From Tannerellaceae bacterium (GTDB lineage: Bacteria; Bacteroidota; Bacteroidia; Bacteroidales; Tannerellaceae), in contig JAITGS010000046.1 of the NCBI GenBank assembly GCA_031280435.1, positions 16,469 through 80,468 on the forward strand: 64,000 nucleotides of DNA. Reading direction: 5' to 3'. A program made the position numbers and the translations under genes. Under the pieces are notes generated by a model. The model saw only the letters and a program-made list of their open reading frames with translations, did no database searches and was not told where the DNA came from. Below are positions 44,865 through 54,142 of the stretch, piece after piece. Numbering within the stretch: position 1 is the stretch's first letter; each line of letters begins with the position of its first letter.

Positions 44865-45202
44865 AATGTGTCAAAAGGTCATTCAGCCCGCCCAAACAGG
44901 TCATTCCCGCGAAGGCGGGAATGACCGATCGATAGTTGGGACGATTGTATTTATATTATTTGAAGCAAAAACATCCATTCGTCCCGTTTTTCGATCGGAG
45001 ATTGACTGCGTCGAGAAATGCGTCAAAAGGTGATTCAGCCTGCCCAAATAGGTCATTCCCGCGAAGGCGGGAATCTCCGATCGAGAGCTGGGACGATTGT
45101 ATGTGTTTTTATATGATACAAATACATTCGTCCCGTTTTTCGATCGGAGATTCCCGCCTTCGCGGGAATGACCTGCTTTTCGAGCTTTACTTCCTTTGTG
45201 CA
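44865..45202. repeat. Cluster of dRS3-like palindromes in tandem/inverted arrangement
   Basis: The 20-base palindrome ATTCCCGCGAAGGCGGGAAT occurs at 44903-44922 and 45055-45074, and its reverse complement at 45150-45169. It fits ATTCCC-N8-GGGAAT, the pattern known for Neisseria dRS3. The first two copies are carried by a repeat of about 150 bases (TCAAAAGGT..ATTCAGCC..TGCCCAAA..AGGTC upstream). Copies two and three form a large hairpin: CTCCGATCGAGAGCTGGGACGA against TCGTCCCGTTTTTCGATCGGAG, broken here only for quoting. No gene in the 44693-45266 gap. Confidence 0.88.
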
Positions 45203-45266
45203 TCGCCATGACCTGCTTTTCGAGCGGGAACTGTTTTTTGCGCAGCTCCATCCAAACCGCATAAGC

Positions 45267-45551
45267 CTACCAGCCTATGCTCAAGTCTTCCCATTCCGGA
45301 TTGATAGTGCAGACAAGTTTTTCTTTCCATGTTCTGTTCCATTTCTTCAACTGCTTTTCTCGCAATATTGCACTGTTCGGGTCGGGAAAGCAATCGTACC
45401 ATATAAGCTTTGTGACGTTGTATTTATGTGTGAAACTATTATTGCAACCCATTTTGTGCTCATAAACTCTGCGTGCCAAATTATTCGTGATGCCTATGTA
45501 TAAGGTGGTATTATTTGCGTTTGCCAATATATAAACATAGAATTTGTTCAT
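45267..45551 (-). CDS. GIY-YIG nuclease-domain protein (UPF0213/YhbQ-like)
   Basis: The 94-residue protein has the GIY-YIG signature as FYVYILANANN...LYIGITNNLARRVYEHK with the conserved Arg following, and the metal-binding Glu in REKQLKKW. This single-domain type is widespread; its cutting activity and role are mostly unproven. The gene lies alone inside the glycan locus, flanked on both sides by 78-base direct repeats built on the palindrome family, with repeat cluster 44.9-45.2 kb adjoining. This suggests it belongs to a mobile unit rather than to glycan synthesis. Confidence 0.9.
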   Translation of the reverse strand: MNKFYVYILANANNTTLYIGITNNLARRVYEHKMGCNNSFTHKYNVTKLIWYDCFPDPNSAILREKQLKKWNRTWKEKLVCTINPEWEDLSIGW

Positions 45552-45616
45552 CGCGATTTGTAATTGATTACTTTGACTTTACTTGAGGAGAATTAAATAT
45601 TGCTGATAAAATATTT

Positions 45617-45694
45617 CATTCGTCCCGTCTTTCGATCGGAGATTCCCGCCTTCGCGGGAATGACCTATGCTTCGAGCTTTACTTCCTTTGTGCA
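45617..45694. repeat. Second copy of the 78-base direct repeat flanking the GIY-YIG gene
   Basis: Matches 45125-45202 at about 74 of 78 positions, offset 492 bases, in the same orientation. It includes TCGATCGGAGATTCCCGCC and CGAGCTTTACTTCCTTTGTG. Together the copies bracket the GIY-YIG gene. Confidence 0.88.
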
Positions 45695-45784
45695 GATTTT
45701 CTGACAAAAACGGCGATCGGCCCTCCGCCTTTGCCGGCTATAAAAACAGAACCTCATATATGGTATATGTGAAGAAAAAAATGA

Positions 45785-47044
45785 TTATGCCTTGAGGAGG
45801 CTCTCGTAAAGATTCAAATATTTTTCGGCAACTATGGCTTCGCCGAAATTTTGCGCCGCTTTGGCAATTGCATTACGCGAAAGTGTGTCGTAATCGGCTT
45901 CGTTGAGAACCCAATAAATGCCATTGGCGAAATCTTCCGGATCTTTATATTCGGCCAGATAGCCATTTGTTTTATGATCGATAATATCCTTTGCGCCGCT
46001 GTTATTAAAGGCCACAACCGGACATCCGCAAGCCATTGCCTCAATTATTGTTTGTCCGAAAGTTTCATAATGCGACGGAACAACAACAACATCGGCGGCA
46101 GCATACAATTCCGCAATCACGGACGTATCGGAAATTAATCCCAGATGCAAGTGATTAAACGGAAGGTCGGCGAGCATGGAATCCGCGTCGTTTTTTATGG
46201 TGCCGAACAGCAGGAGCATGCAGTTTTCCTGCTTTTTTTTGAGGCAATGCAGGGCGGCGCAGAGCATGTCGAAACCTTTTACGGGATCGTTGAGCTTTGC
46301 AGCTCCCATAAGGATAATTTTCTTTTGACAATCGAATGAATATTTTCTCCTTACGGCAACTTTATTTGAAGGAGAAAAAAGCTCAAGGTCTATCACATTA
46401 GGAATAACGGATATATTCATACCGGCAGTTAAGGAGCTTTCTTTGGCCCGGCTTTTTAACCATGTACTGACCGCAACAATATGAATATTGGAACCGAAAA
46501 AACATTTTTTCTTTTGAAAGATTTTGTAGGATAAATCCTTCTTCTTTGATAGCAGGAAAGGACAAAAGCCACACTCGTTTCTGAAGTTATTGCACTCCCA
46601 GGCATGATGACAGATGCCGGTACAAAGCCACATGTCGTGCATGGTCCACACAATGGGTTTGCCGAGTTTTGTCAGTTTTTTTATGCCGCGAATCGAGAGA
46701 AAACCCTGATTGATCCAATGCAAATGAATAAGGTCGGCTTCGCGTATTAAGGGGTGCCGGCTTATGTCCGTACCTGCGTTTGCAATTGATACCCGGAAAA
46801 GCAATTTGCGGCTGAATCCGTTATGCATAAATATAATCAAACGCTCCCAGGCGAAGCAGAAAAAAGCCTGAAGTTTGTGCAGCCGCGAATCATTAACGGC
46901 ACATACATCGGCACTGTCGGTCTGCTTTTTTAAAACAAGTAAAGCTGCTTTGTGAGCAGCTTTATTTTGAGCATTCATTAAGCGCTTTGCAGCTATTGCA
47001 GCGCCTCCCGACGATTCGTAAGTGGAAATATGAATAACGTTCAT
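45785..47044 (-). CDS. Glycosyltransferase family 4
   Basis: The 419-residue product is a GT-B enzyme: NVIHISTYESSGGAAIAAKRL at the N terminus, the nucleotide-sugar domain with ILMGAAKLNDPVKGFD, and the donor-binding EX7E-type region HYETFGQTIIEAMACGCPVVAFN. It retains one sugar from an NDP donor on the growing glycan. It is the last gene of a long leftward set from 55.1 kb and the first AT-rich glycan gene after the GIY-YIG unit. Confidence 0.9.
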   Translation of the reverse strand: MNVIHISTYESSGGAAIAAKRLMNAQNKAAHKAALLVLKKQTDSADVCAVNDSRLHKLQAFFCFAWERLIIFMHNGFSRKLLFRVSIANAGTDISRHPLIREADLIHLHWINQGFLSIRGIKKLTKLGKPIVWTMHDMWLCTGICHHAWECNNFRNECGFCPFLLSKKKDLSYKIFQKKKCFFGSNIHIVAVSTWLKSRAKESSLTAGMNISVIPNVIDLELFSPSNKVAVRRKYSFDCQKKIILMGAAKLNDPVKGFDMLCAALHCLKKKQENCMLLLFGTIKNDADSMLADLPFNHLHLGLISDTSVIAELYAAADVVVVPSHYETFGQTIIEAMACGCPVVAFNNSGAKDIIDHKTNGYLAEYKDPEDFANGIYWVLNEADYDTLSRNAIAKAAQNFGEAIVAEKYLNLYESLLKA

Positions 47045-47058
47045 AGCTGTCGGCCGAC

Positions 47059-47973
47059 TTAATAAAGCTTCAGGAAATAGCGCAACAAGCGCTTATACGA
47101 AAAGAAGTTCTTCCTGAAGGTGGTAGCGTTAATCTTTTTGTTCGACAACATATACTGCGGATGTTGCAGCGGAAAGGATATGGTTTGAGCCTCTACAAAT
47201 GCTCTCCTTGTTTTACGCGAAGGCTTATTGGTATGCGTAGCGCTTTCCGAGCTCAAACCGATGTTTGTTACCAAGTTGACGGAGGGATAAACGGACAAAC
47301 GATTCTGCGCCCTGAGCATATATAACAGTTGAACATCCCATGTATCTTTTCCGTTCTCTTTCCGCAAAGTATCCGAAATAAAAGAGGAGAAATAGATCTC
47401 CTCACGCATATTTATAAACAAGGATTTGCGCTTGTTTTTATCCTTTTTTGCTTCTTCCCAATACGAAAAGTTCACATCGTAATCGCGCCACACCCTTCGC
47501 CACGAGGCCCATCCCCAGATGTGCGAAAAGGAACAGAAGTCGTAACTCAAACGCCTGTCGACGATATTAGGAAAGAAACAGTTTGCGCCTATATGCCCAA
47601 CCCTGTCATCATCTTTATATCGTATGAGCAACTCCTCGCAATAGGGAAAAAAAGAAAGATCCGGCAGGCAATCATCCTCCAGAATTACCCCGTATTCTTC
47701 ATGGTCAAAAAACCAGGTTATAGCCTCCGATACGGCAATTTTGCATCCCAGATTTGTTTCCCGATACAGGTATTTTACGTCGCAATCCCAATCAGTTCCA
47801 TTGATCACCTCACGCGCCTCGCGGCAGCGTTCCGCCTCTCCGTCTTTATGTAAACGAGGCCCGTCGGCAGCAACATATAGCTTCGCGGGCCTTATTTGAC
47901 GTATACGCTCGAACACCCTGGCAGTTGTATCCGGCCGATTAAATATTAAGAATAGAATGGCAGGCTTATACAT
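47059..47973 (-). CDS. Nucleotide-diphospho-sugar transferase family glycosyltransferase
   Basis: The start at 47973 (MYKPAILFLIFNRPDTTARVF) is chosen, as the 36 upstream residues in the track are unlike the family. The 304-residue protein matches a GT-A group often annotated as hemolysin-activation-like or GT2-like: LFLIFNRPDTT, KLYVAADGPR, VILEDDCLPD as the DXD-type site, and HIWGWASWRRVWRDYD. It lies 14 bases before the GT4 gene. Confidence 0.82.
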   Translation of the reverse strand: MYKPAILFLIFNRPDTTARVFERIRQIRPAKLYVAADGPRLHKDGEAERCREAREVINGTDWDCDVKYLYRETNLGCKIAVSEAITWFFDHEEYGVILEDDCLPDLSFFPYCEELLIRYKDDDRVGHIGANCFFPNIVDRRLSYDFCSFSHIWGWASWRRVWRDYDVNFSYWEEAKKDKNKRKSLFINMREEIYFSSFISDTLRKENGKDTWDVQLLYMLRAQNRLSVYPSVNLVTNIGLSSESATHTNKPSRKTRRAFVEAQTISFPLQHPQYMLSNKKINATTFRKNFFSYKRLLRYFLKLY

Positions 47974-48005
47974 TAGTTTAAAGATTATTCGATCCCAAAA
48001 GAAGG

Positions 48006-48830
48006 TTATTTGTGTGACAGCAAATAAAGACAATGCTTTCGCCAATAATGAATCATAGCCCACAAACGATTGGAGCTGCATAATTGTCTGTAAAGCTTTC
48101 CGGCTCTGCTCTCGGTTGCTCTTTTCGCTACGGCTTCATCAATCCATGCCTGCTCACCCAAATGCATTGCATATGTGGATAAATTAGCTTCGCTCCATAA
48201 AGATGCAAATACGGAAGGAGGAAAGATCGCGATATTGCTTTTTAATAGCTGAGCTTTGGTAGAAAATATGTCGTACTTAAAGCCATAACCTATGTCTGCA
48301 TAATGAGCCAGGACAGCCGGTGAAACGTCGACGGGCTGAATCTTTCCGTTCGTTACTATAAAGTCTCTGGAAAGATAATATGCCATGCAATCTTTAATCC
48401 ACGGATTTCCTTTTTCGGCTCCTATTATTGCAGCCTGAATGCCGCAACCGGTATATTTATTCTGAGCATCTCGCCATTTTTCCGTGCCTGAGAAAGCGGA
48501 ATAACGGAGGAATTTATCAAACTTCCTGAAAACTCTAACGTCGGAATCCAGATATATTCCGCCTTCGGCATAAAGCGCAAACAAGCGAATATAATCGGCG
48601 GCGAATGCCCACTTTCGCGCATTGTATGCCTGCTCCACGAATTGTACGCTATGTATGTCGAAGCGCTTGGTATCCCAGCGTATTATCTCATAATCCGGCA
48701 TAATCCTTTGCCAAGATTTGATGCAATCCCGCACAAGCCGAGGAAGCGGATCGTCACTCAACCAGCACCAGTGAATCTTACGAGGAATGAGTTCTTTGTC
48801 CATGGGGTTATTAGTTTTTACGTCTGGCAT
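48006..48830 (-). CDS. Glycosyltransferase family 32 (capsular polysaccharide type)
   Basis: The 274-residue product has IPRKIHWCWLSDDPLPRLV, WAFAADYIRLFALYAEGGIYLDSDV with the catalytic DSD, the hallmark of the GT32/Gly_transf_sug family. The first nine residues overlap the upstream FkbM gene; a start at MDKELIPRKIHW (48803) would avoid overlap and fits the family better. It would add a hexose or similar sugar to the glycan. Confidence 0.9.
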   Translation of the reverse strand: MPDVKTNNPMDKELIPRKIHWCWLSDDPLPRLVRDCIKSWQRIMPDYEIIRWDTKRFDIHSVQFVEQAYNARKWAFAADYIRLFALYAEGGIYLDSDVRVFRKFDKFLRYSAFSGTEKWRDAQNKYTGCGIQAAIIGAEKGNPWIKDCMAYYLSRDFIVTNGKIQPVDVSPAVLAHYADIGYGFKYDIFSTKAQLLKSNIAIFPPSVFASLWSEANLSTYAMHLGEQAWIDEAVAKRATESRAGKLYRQLCSSNRLWAMIHYWRKHCLYLLSHK

Positions 48831-49719
48831 GAATTAATCCTCTTCGGAAATCGTAAGGAGGCTCTATTTGATAATCACTTCTTTGCTCCCAAATGTACAG
48901 CATATAGCCGTTAGATACTTTAATGTCGTAATGTTCTTCACGCAATAATTTGGAGAAGTATTCCAGATCATCAGTGCGATGATAAGTGCATAACAGTATG
49001 TCGGCAAAACCTTCTCTAACAAGCTGCATTCCTCCCGATATGAGAGCTTTTTCAGCGCCATCGACATCAATTTTCAATATGGTAGCTTTTTCGTTATTTC
49101 TGAAAAAGTGATCCAGCGCGATATGTTCACCTTCATTACGATCGGATACATATTTATTGACGATGACGACTTTTTCTTTCCATGGATGAAATGTAGCTTC
49201 CAATGCTTCTATCCATTCGGGCTCCGTTTCAAATAGATATAACTTCTTTATTTTATTAACATATCCAAGGCTAAACAGGCCGTCAGCAGAACCAATATCC
49301 GCCAAAATAGAATCTTCTGTGACTCTTAAATTATCAAAGTTATAGTTATGGGGAGATGCATTATCTAATTCCGAGCATAAGCTGTTATATGACATTACAA
49401 TTTCCTGTTTAGTCATGTCTCTTTTGAAATATAAGCGATGTCCTTGCGGAGTGATAACAAATGATAGTCCTCTATCTTGATCCGAGAATACTCGCACTCT
49501 TCTAAATCTATATTTATGCAAGTAAGGATAGTTAAACGTATCAATCAAATTGAAACGCAGAAAATAAAGGATTCCCTTTCGGTCGTATTCATTTAATTTA
49601 AGTTCGGAAGATGACAAATATTCTCGTACTTTCTTTGTCAATAAATATCTTGGCGTTCTCGTTACTTTCTGCTTCAAATATTTCAGATATCCTAAGAACT
49701 TGCCGGTTGCTATACTCAT
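48811..49719 (-). CDS. FkbM family methyltransferase
   Basis: The 302-residue protein has the SAM motif ADIGSADGLFSL, the acidic FETEPEW after strand 2, and ILKIDVDGAEKALISGG, the IDVDG/EG signature of FkbM O-methyltransferases. The N-terminal 130 residues are a family-specific extension. It probably O-methylates a sugar of the glycan. AT-rich. One of two FkbM genes in the locus. Confidence 0.88.
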   Translation of the reverse strand: MSIATGKFLGYLKYLKQKVTRTPRYLLTKKVREYLSSSELKLNEYDRKGILYFLRFNLIDTFNYPYLHKYRFRRVRVFSDQDRGLSFVITPQGHRLYFKRDMTKQEIVMSYNSLCSELDNASPHNYNFDNLRVTEDSILADIGSADGLFSLGYVNKIKKLYLFETEPEWIEALEATFHPWKEKVVIVNKYVSDRNEGEHIALDHFFRNNEKATILKIDVDGAEKALISGGMQLVREGFADILLCTYHRTDDLEYFSKLLREEHYDIKVSNGYMLYIWEQRSDYQIEPPYDFRRGLIHARRKN

Positions 49720-49749
49720 GTTTTGTAATGTAAATGTATTGGTAATTGT

Positions 49750-50703
49750 TTATTTTTTGAATATCTTCCGAATAAATCGCTTAATACTGTATCGTTTCAA
49801 CCTTTTGTTAAGCGCTGCCGGTAGTTTCCTTAGATAGTACATGAACAAATCGCCTTCAATCAAATATCGGAACCAGATACCTTGCTTACCGCGGAAAAAA
49901 CTGTTCCAAGGTTTTAAGGGACCTATATAATGGAGCAATACGGGGCTTCTCAGTAAGTCTTCGAATTGAGCTTCCGGTTTTTCAATATCAATAGCCGTAT
50001 TGAAGCTTATGGCGTTCTTGTTTAATTTATAAAAGAACGGATATACGCCGTAAGTGAAAGGCATGTATTTGATATGAGGATATGCGGAGATATTAATAAG
50101 ATCTTGTTCGACCAATACAAGACGGTTTAAATTATTACTGTAAAAATCAATTAGCTCATCATCTTTGCTTCTTTCTCGAATACACTTTAGATTTACTAAC
50201 AGATAGCCACAACAAATACCTTTCTGCAATAAAGTCATTTCTTCTTTGCTGAAATTTACCTTATACTGATCTGACATTGCAACTTCCAATATGTTGCTTA
50301 CTCCTGCATAATAAAAGAACTCATCAGGAAATAAAAAGTAGGATGGAGAAATGTCTTTTAAAAAAAGGATGTCGACATCTGACACTAATATCCTATCATA
50401 TTGTGGGAATATTCTTGATAGTATTATCTTATTAAATGTTTCTTTGGAGAAATGCGCTTTGTTCTCCAAATTATCCCAGCTGTCAGCGAAATAATCTACT
50501 TCCTTAAACTCCAAGGAGGCATTGGGAAATTTATTTACAATAGCCATTAATCCGTTCTGACCTTTCTTTGAAATATCAGAATGGATAATATGTAAGTCGT
50601 AATAGTAAGAAGGATTCGCGTTTTTTAGTAGGGAAAAAATAGCTACGCTTCCTCCTACAAGATAGTTTGAATTAAAAGTGAAGCAAATTGGAATGTGTTG
50701 CAT
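49750..50703 (-). CDS. Glycosyltransferase family 8
   Basis: The 317-residue product starts IPICFTFNSNYLVGGSVAIFSLL and has RILVSDVDILFLKDI (the DxD metal site) and LVLVEQDLINI, then HYIGPLKPW, the canonical GT8 (LgtC-like) C-terminal motif. GT8 enzymes are retaining transferases for galactose, glucose or related sugars. The gene is AT-rich and lies 60 bases from its upstream neighbour. Confidence 0.92.
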   Translation of the reverse strand: MQHIPICFTFNSNYLVGGSVAIFSLLKNANPSYYYDLHIIHSDISKKGQNGLMAIVNKFPNASLEFKEVDYFADSWDNLENKAHFSKETFNKIILSRIFPQYDRILVSDVDILFLKDISPSYFLFPDEFFYYAGVSNILEVAMSDQYKVNFSKEEMTLLQKGICCGYLLVNLKCIRERSKDDELIDFYSNNLNRLVLVEQDLINISAYPHIKYMPFTYGVYPFFYKLNKNAISFNTAIDIEKPEAQFEDLLRSPVLLHYIGPLKPWNSFFRGKQGIWFRYLIEGDLFMYYLRKLPAALNKRLKRYSIKRFIRKIFKK

Positions 50704-50763
50704 AGATCCGTGTGTGAAAGAGATGATGTTACGATATTATTGTTTTATTAATTCTTTATCCTA

Positions 50764-51621
50764 TCAGCTTCGAGATCCTCCAAAATATTTTGCTTTCCAC
50801 CATCTCCAAGGTCGAGTGATCAAGAATGCAATATTAACTGTTATAAAATGAGTAATACTTTTGCTTACTGATGGTAATGATAGTTGTTCATCCAACATTA
50901 CTATTGGGTATGTTTTAAACTTTAGTTTATGCTTATGTACATAAACCTGCAACAATCGCTCTCCCATAGCTCCCAAAACTCTCGCTTGATATGTGGAATA
51001 TTTACTGTAATCATTTAATTTCTCAACTTCAACCAATACTGCAAAGACCCATTTGCAATAATTATCAAGAATATCCCATTTCGCAATGAACATATTACAT
51101 CCGTAAAACTTGTTGTTTTCTTCCATAACATGAATAAAAGATGGGTAGTAATCCGGAAATAAACCAAGAACTACTTTTTTTAGTAAGCGATAATCATCGC
51201 TATAATGTTCTATTGAAAAATTAACATCAAGGCTATATGGATAGATGAAAGGTTTTGCTAAAATAATATCATATTTGCCCAAGTGTTTACTCAGATTAAA
51301 AGTCGTATTCTTCATCCGCTGAAATTGATCAACAGAGGCTATCATGATACTTCTAAAAGGTAAAGATGAGAATTTAAAATATCTTCTATAATGGCATAAA
51401 CCAATATAGTCGACATCTTTTAAATTTTTCCATGCCCAGTACAAGACAGTCATTTCACTGTAATACGGATTTTTTTCGCTAATATTCTCGCCCGTATTAT
51501 CTCCTTGGATGCCCAGATCTACTTTGGCAATTGCTTTTCCCCCCTGTACAGGCATATGCATATCATCACTTCTCACAAAGTCTTCTTTGTGCGAGCAAAC
51601 TAAAATTTTTACTTGTGGCAT
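50764..51621 (-). CDS. DUF4422 family glycosyltransferase
   Basis: The start at 51621 (MPQVKILVCSHKEDF) is chosen; the first 18 track residues are unlikely. The 285-residue protein has VKILVCSHK, NPYYSEMTVLYWAWKN, YIGLCHYRRYF and the later CNMFIAKWDI, which define the DUF4422 group of capsule glycosyltransferases (putative galactofuranosyl- or related transferases). Strongly AT-rich. Lies 50 bases after the stop of the upstream FkbM gene. Confidence 0.88.
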   Translation of the reverse strand: MPQVKILVCSHKEDFVRSDDMHMPVQGGKAIAKVDLGIQGDNTGENISEKNPYYSEMTVLYWAWKNLKDVDYIGLCHYRRYFKFSSLPFRSIMIASVDQFQRMKNTTFNLSKHLGKYDIILAKPFIYPYSLDVNFSIEHYSDDYRLLKKVVLGLFPDYYPSFIHVMEENNKFYGCNMFIAKWDILDNYCKWVFAVLVEVEKLNDYSKYSTYQARVLGAMGERLLQVYVHKHKLKFKTYPIVMLDEQLSLPSVSKSITHFITVNIAFLITRPWRWWKAKYFGGSRS

Positions 51622-51671
51622 AACTAATATGTATTTATGATTTCTTGAGAGCGCATTTCTAAAATAAAAAA

Positions 51672-52658
51672 TCACACAACCGCTGCAAACAACTTATGTT
51701 TTAGATGTACTACAGTGTATTTGGGGTTTGCCTCTAATATAATTTTTTCCAATACTTCAGGGTCATCGACCAAATGATATGTACATATCGCTAATTTTGG
51801 TGCAAAAGTCTTTAAAACATTGGAGGCCCCTTTTAACATATTGCGCTCATAACCTTCAATATCTGCTTTGATGAAATCTATTCGCGCTATATTGTTTTCC
51901 TCTACAAATTTATCCAAAGTCGTAATAAGTATTTTTTCTTTTTGAGATGATTCACAATCGTGAGACATTTGCATGTATGAACCATATAAGTCCTTATCCG
52001 TAATACAAGTATTACTATAGCCAAACCTATTTGTTAAAAGTTCATTTTCGTATTCTCCATCGCCTAACCCTTTTTTTATGCAAAAAAGCGAATTGGTGTT
52101 GTTTAAATCTTTAGTCTCACAAAGTAAATGAAATGTTTCTTCAGCAGGTTCAAAAGCATAAACTATTGCTTCTTTTGAATTTGCATAAGCACTAAAATCC
52201 CCAATCCAAGCCCCGGCATCTATGACAATGTCTCCTTTTTTAATCCTTACATCAATGCAATCATCAACATACCCATACGGACCTTCAGTCATTATGGCAT
52301 CCATAAAAAGTACAAATGATTTGTTGTAATTGTCATTATGATAACACGGAAATAAAAAAACATCTTCAAATACTCCCATTAGACCATGTGTTTTTTCTTT
52401 AGAATTTGAAACATCTGGAAGTTTACAGTCATTAAAATTAAAGTAAGACTTTTGTCTATCCTTCTTTAACCACTTTCTCTTAAATTCTCTAATTGCAATA
52501 TCATTATACCATTCAACAAAGAAATCAGGAGCTATATTTAATTCTCTGGCAACCCCTTTCATCAAGTAAGCAAAAGATTCCAAATATGTCCACCTCTTAT
52601 AGCGCCGTCCTAATAATAAATTCTGCCAGAACTTGTTCTGATAATTTTTTATATCCAT
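51672..52658 (-). CDS. FkbM family methyltransferase, second copy
   Basis: The 328-residue product has the SAM site VIDAGAWIGDFSAYANS, AFEPAEETFHLL and RIDFIKADIEGYERNMLKGA, the FkbM pattern with a DIEG motif. It differs from the copy at 48.8 kb in its N-terminal extension and is not a recent duplicate. Starts two bases before the end of the flippase gene's stop codon region (adjacent), so it is co-transcribed. AT-rich. Confidence 0.88.
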   Translation of the reverse strand: MDIKNYQNKFWQNLLLGRRYKRWTYLESFAYLMKGVARELNIAPDFFVEWYNDIAIREFKRKWLKKDRQKSYFNFNDCKLPDVSNSKEKTHGLMGVFEDVFLFPCYHNDNYNKSFVLFMDAIMTEGPYGYVDDCIDVRIKKGDIVIDAGAWIGDFSAYANSKEAIVYAFEPAEETFHLLCETKDLNNTNSLFCIKKGLGDGEYENELLTNRFGYSNTCITDKDLYGSYMQMSHDCESSQKEKILITTLDKFVEENNIARIDFIKADIEGYERNMLKGASNVLKTFAPKLAICTYHLVDDPEVLEKIILEANPKYTVVHLKHKLFAAVV

Positions 52659-52660
52659 AT

Positions 52661-54127
52661 CTATTTATATCGTTTACTGATTAATTCCATACTCTCTTTA
52701 AAGATAACAGAGGCGCTGAATTTCATTAATACTATATATAGCAAAGCCGTAATGCCTATTTTCATAAAGAAAATAACATAGATATTTTCTACTGGTATGG
52801 TAAATATCCATGCGATCAAAATACAGGCAAAAGTAATGATAAAATAAGGTATAACATCTTTTATTAGATGAATAAAATGCAAACCTATAATACGGGCGGC
52901 TCTCTCATGCCATGCTCCTATGCTTAATAAGTGTAGACCCATATATGCTATAACCATTGCTAAAATGCCGTACGTGTAGGAAAAAATAGCAGTTGCAAGT
53001 AATAACAGCGAATAAATAATGCAGTACCACATGACTACATTGGTTTTTTCATATATAATTAATAGTAAATAATACAGGTGTACAAGAAAACTAGTTGCTC
53101 CAAATATGCAGAATAATTGAAGAATGGGAATGCTATCACTCCATTTCTCTCCAAGAGTAATTAAAATAAATTCTCGGCTGACAAATGCTAAGCCTCCAAA
53201 TGCAGGAAAGGAAATAAACGCCCCAAAACGCATCATTTTCCTGAATATATTTAATTGACGAGGCATATCTCCTCTGGTTTCTACCAAAATAGGCTGTGCC
53301 ACGGATGCAATCATACCTAAAACTACCACATTGCCTAACAGCATCCACTTTTGCCCCTGCGAATAATAGCCCAACGGCCTTTCTCCATACACTTTTCCTA
53401 CAATGACAGAGAAAATATACATGCTGACCTGCACAACTATACTTGTCACCAGCAGCTTTATCCCGAACCCAAGCATCCCCTTCAGGGGCTCGAAGTCTAT
53501 GCGGCCGAAGCTCGGTCGCCAAGGGGCGAAGTACCATCTTAAGGCTACGGATATGGCAGCCATCAGTATGGCTTGAAGCGCCAGGCCCCAGTATGCAAAG
53601 CCCGAAAGGGCGAGGATTAATCCGACGGCTCCGGACAGGCTTACGGCCGTGATGTCTATCTTGGCCCGCTCCTTAACCATCAGTTTCTTAACCAGGAGGG
53701 CATTGTGAGCCAGAGCCATGCTGTTGATCAGGAAGCTGAGGAAAACCAGCCTCGACAGGTTCGTCAGCACAGGCAGCTCGTAGAAGGCTGCTATCAGCGG
53801 GGCGGCGAAGAACAGGGCCACATATAGCACCGCTCCGAGTATGACGCTGAACCAGAACACCGCGTTGTAATCCTCATGCCTTATGACCTTACGGTTTATC
53901 AGAGCTGTCGTGAATCCGCTATCCATGAGGGTATTCGCAATGGCTGTGAATATAGCCAGCATGCCGATTAAGCCGTAGTCGTTCGGCGAGAGTATGCGGG
54001 CTATGATAATGTTGAAGGCTGCCCCTATGATTTGCTGAACCAGATTGCTGACGCCTCCCCAGAAAAGTCCCTTGGCGGTCTTTTCCTTTAAGGTAGGTTC
54101 CTGAGTTTGAGGAGTGTCGGAGGTCAT
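52661..54127 (-). CDS. wzx: Wzx-type lipid-linked oligosaccharide flippase
   Basis: The 488-residue protein has about 14 membrane helices and the opening GLFWGGVSNLVQQIIGAAFNIIIARILSPNDYGLIGML typical of MOP/PST polysaccharide exporters (shown here only as a family pattern: LSPNDYGLIGMLAIF). It would flip undecaprenyl-linked repeat units across the inner membrane. Base composition changes sharply inside the gene: the 60 bases from 53461 have 39 G+C, the 60 from 52741 have 19. The 5' half matches the G+C-rich flank and the 3' half the AT-rich glycosyltransferase block, so the gene is probably a recombination joint. Confidence 0.9.
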   Translation of the reverse strand: MTSDTPQTQEPTLKEKTAKGLFWGGVSNLVQQIIGAAFNIIIARILSPNDYGLIGMLAIFTAIANTLMDSGFTTALINRKVIRHEDYNAVFWFSVILGAVLYVALFFAAPLIAAFYELPVLTNLSRLVFLSFLINSMALAHNALLVKKLMVKERAKIDITAVSLSGAVGLILALSGFAYWGLALQAILMAAISVALRWYFAPWRPSFGRIDFEPLKGMLGFGIKLLVTSIVVQVSMYIFSVIVGKVYGERPLGYYSQGQKWMLLGNVVVLGMIASVAQPILVETRGDMPRQLNIFRKMMRFGAFISFPAFGGLAFVSREFILITLGEKWSDSIPILQLFCIFGATSFLVHLYYLLLIIYEKTNVVMWYCIIYSLLLLATAIFSYTYGILAMVIAYMGLHLLSIGAWHERAARIIGLHFIHLIKDVIPYFIITFACILIAWIFTIPVENIYVIFFMKIGITALLYIVLMKFSASVIFKESMELISKRYK

Positions 54128-54142
54128 GATCGTATGGTTGTC

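Noticed and set aside
44865-45700. Intrinsic terminators formed by the GC-rich palindromes
   Set aside because: The hairpins lack a following T-run, occur in both orientations and several copies, and are part of larger repeated blocks.
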